From contig NZ_JXMU01000001.1 of the NCBI RefSeq assembly GCF_001293565.1, positions 248,001-312,000 on the forward strand: a DNA stretch of 64,000 nt, written 5' to 3'. Source of the DNA: Ahrensia marina (GTDB taxonomy: Bacteria; Pseudomonadota; Alphaproteobacteria; Rhizobiales; Rhizobiaceae). The translations under genes were made by a program, and so were the position numbers. This document shows, piece after piece, positions 63,506 through 64,000 of this stretch (within the stretch, counting starts at the first letter, position 1; each line of letters opens with the position of its first letter). The notes under the pieces are model-generated. The model was given only the letters and a program-made list of their open reading frames with translations, ran no database searches and was not told the DNA's origin.

Positions 63506-64000
63506 ACAAAAACTCCTTAAGCGTATCCGCACGTCAGGGCCGTTGAGTGTCGCCGACTATATGGCGGAATGCCTGTTTCATCCCGAACATGGCTATTACA
63601 ACCGGAAAAATCCATTCGGTGCACAGGGTGACTTCATCACCGCGCCCGATATCAGTCAGATGTTTGGCGAGTTGACGGCGCTTTGGCTGGTTCAGGCATG
63701 GAAAGCGGCAGGCAAGCCTGATCCGTTTTGCCTGTGCGAAATTGGCCCGGGCCGCGCGACATGGATGCAGGACATTCTGCGCACGGCGCAAAAAGCTTCT
63801 CCTGAATTTGTGAACGCTGCAAAGATACACCTTATCGAAAAAAGCCCCCGGCTCATCGATATCCAGAAGGCAGCGCTCTCAGATTATACAGACAAGGTTC
63901 AATGGGTTGCGGATATTGACGGCTTGCCTTCGCTGCCAACATTGCTCATCGCCAATGAATTGTTTGATGCGCTGCCGACAAGGCAATATGTCAATACCGG
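63492..64000 (+). CDS. SAM-dependent methyltransferase, MidA/NDUFAF7 family (3' partial)
   Basis: Frame from ATG 63492 runs off the right edge (169 residues visible). The start [27 protein letters not shown], then [28 protein letters not shown] and [15 protein letters not shown] (core EIGPGRATW, the SAM loop), and later [11 protein letters not shown] are characteristic of the MidA/NDUFAF7 family, which in mitochondria methylates an arginine of complex I. Overlaps lgt by 14 bases, so it is translationally coupled. Confidence 0.92.
   Translation, partial: MNPLKQKLLKRIRTSGPLSVADYMAECLFHPEHGYYNRKNPFGAQGDFITAPDISQMFGELTALWLVQAWKAAGKPDPFCLCEIGPGRATWMQDILRTAQKASPEFVNAAKIHLIEKSPRLIDIQKAALSDYTDKVQWVADIDGLPSLPTLLIANELFDALPTRQYVNT

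Overview
The window looks like chromosome of an alphaproteobacterium of the order Hyphomicrobiales (Rhizobiales), probably a marine or brackish lineage with roughly 50% GC. The clues are small families typical of that order (BA14K, two DUF1344 proteins, ExoD, DUF3008, an N-terminally extended UvrB, UbiK beside Lgt), sigma-EcfG-like general-stress promoters (GGAAC-N16-CGTT), and short palindromic repeats placed even inside genes. The genus is inference. No rRNA, tRNA, CRISPR array, transposase or phage gene was seen.

Layout. 1-5.0 kb: end of a terminal-oxidase cluster (CtaG-like assembly protein, tri-haem cytochrome c), MgtC, an APC permease, and a DUF305/glutaredoxin-MauE pair. 5.0-7.1 kb: stress-type genes (ExoD, SDR, DUF3008). 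7.2-13.8 kb: a catabolic island with a divergent MarR gene and an operon dctP-dctQ-dctM-rdhA. The last gene encodes a 1067-residue, self-sufficient reductive dehalogenase (B12 domain, two 4Fe-4S clusters, flavin reductase and 2Fe-2S ferredoxin in one chain) of the type known from aerobic, cytoplasmic dehalogenation of halogenated phenols. 13.8-21.8 kb: a LacI-controlled sugar ABC operon (binding protein, two permeases, ATPase) with a mutarotase-like protein and a D-lyxose isomerase, then a GntR regulator. 22-38.7 kb: housekeeping and signalling genes (MHYT-GGDEF-EAL, D-Ala-D-Ala carboxypeptidase with SPOR, TrmL, aminotransferase, EAL protein, DMT exporter, thioesterase, extensin-like lipoprotein) ending in a divergent TetR/peroxiredoxin locus.

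39.4-46 kb is a surface and redox stress locus: PRC-barrel protein, zinc metallopeptidase, periplasmic MsrB, two FAS1 (fasciclin) proteins, a DUF7282-like protein, then an ECF sigma factor with an RskA-like membrane anti-sigma factor, a PAS protein and a LuxR solo. Four of these genes (msrB, both FAS1 genes and the DUF7282-like gene) carry the same promoter pattern (GAAACT[T/A], 14-15 nt, CGTNA), which implies a local ECF regulon resembling the mycobacterial SigK/RskA-MPT70/83 arrangement plus a methionine sulfoxide repair arm.

46-54.4 kb is the most mosaic part. An AT-rich HNH endonuclease gene and an AT-rich gene for a 767-residue P-loop ATPase with two N-terminal TIR/deoxyribosyltransferase-like segments flank uvrB, and palindromic repeats lie in and around uvrB, the ATPase gene and the next conserved gene. 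Both AT-rich genes are candidate defence genes. 54.5-64 kb returns to conserved chromosome: DUF4189 and BA14K envelope proteins, glyoxalase-II-like hydrolase, IlvE, a MarR/response-regulator/kinase trio, CsaA, YbjN, UbiK, Lgt and the start of a MidA-type methyltransferase.
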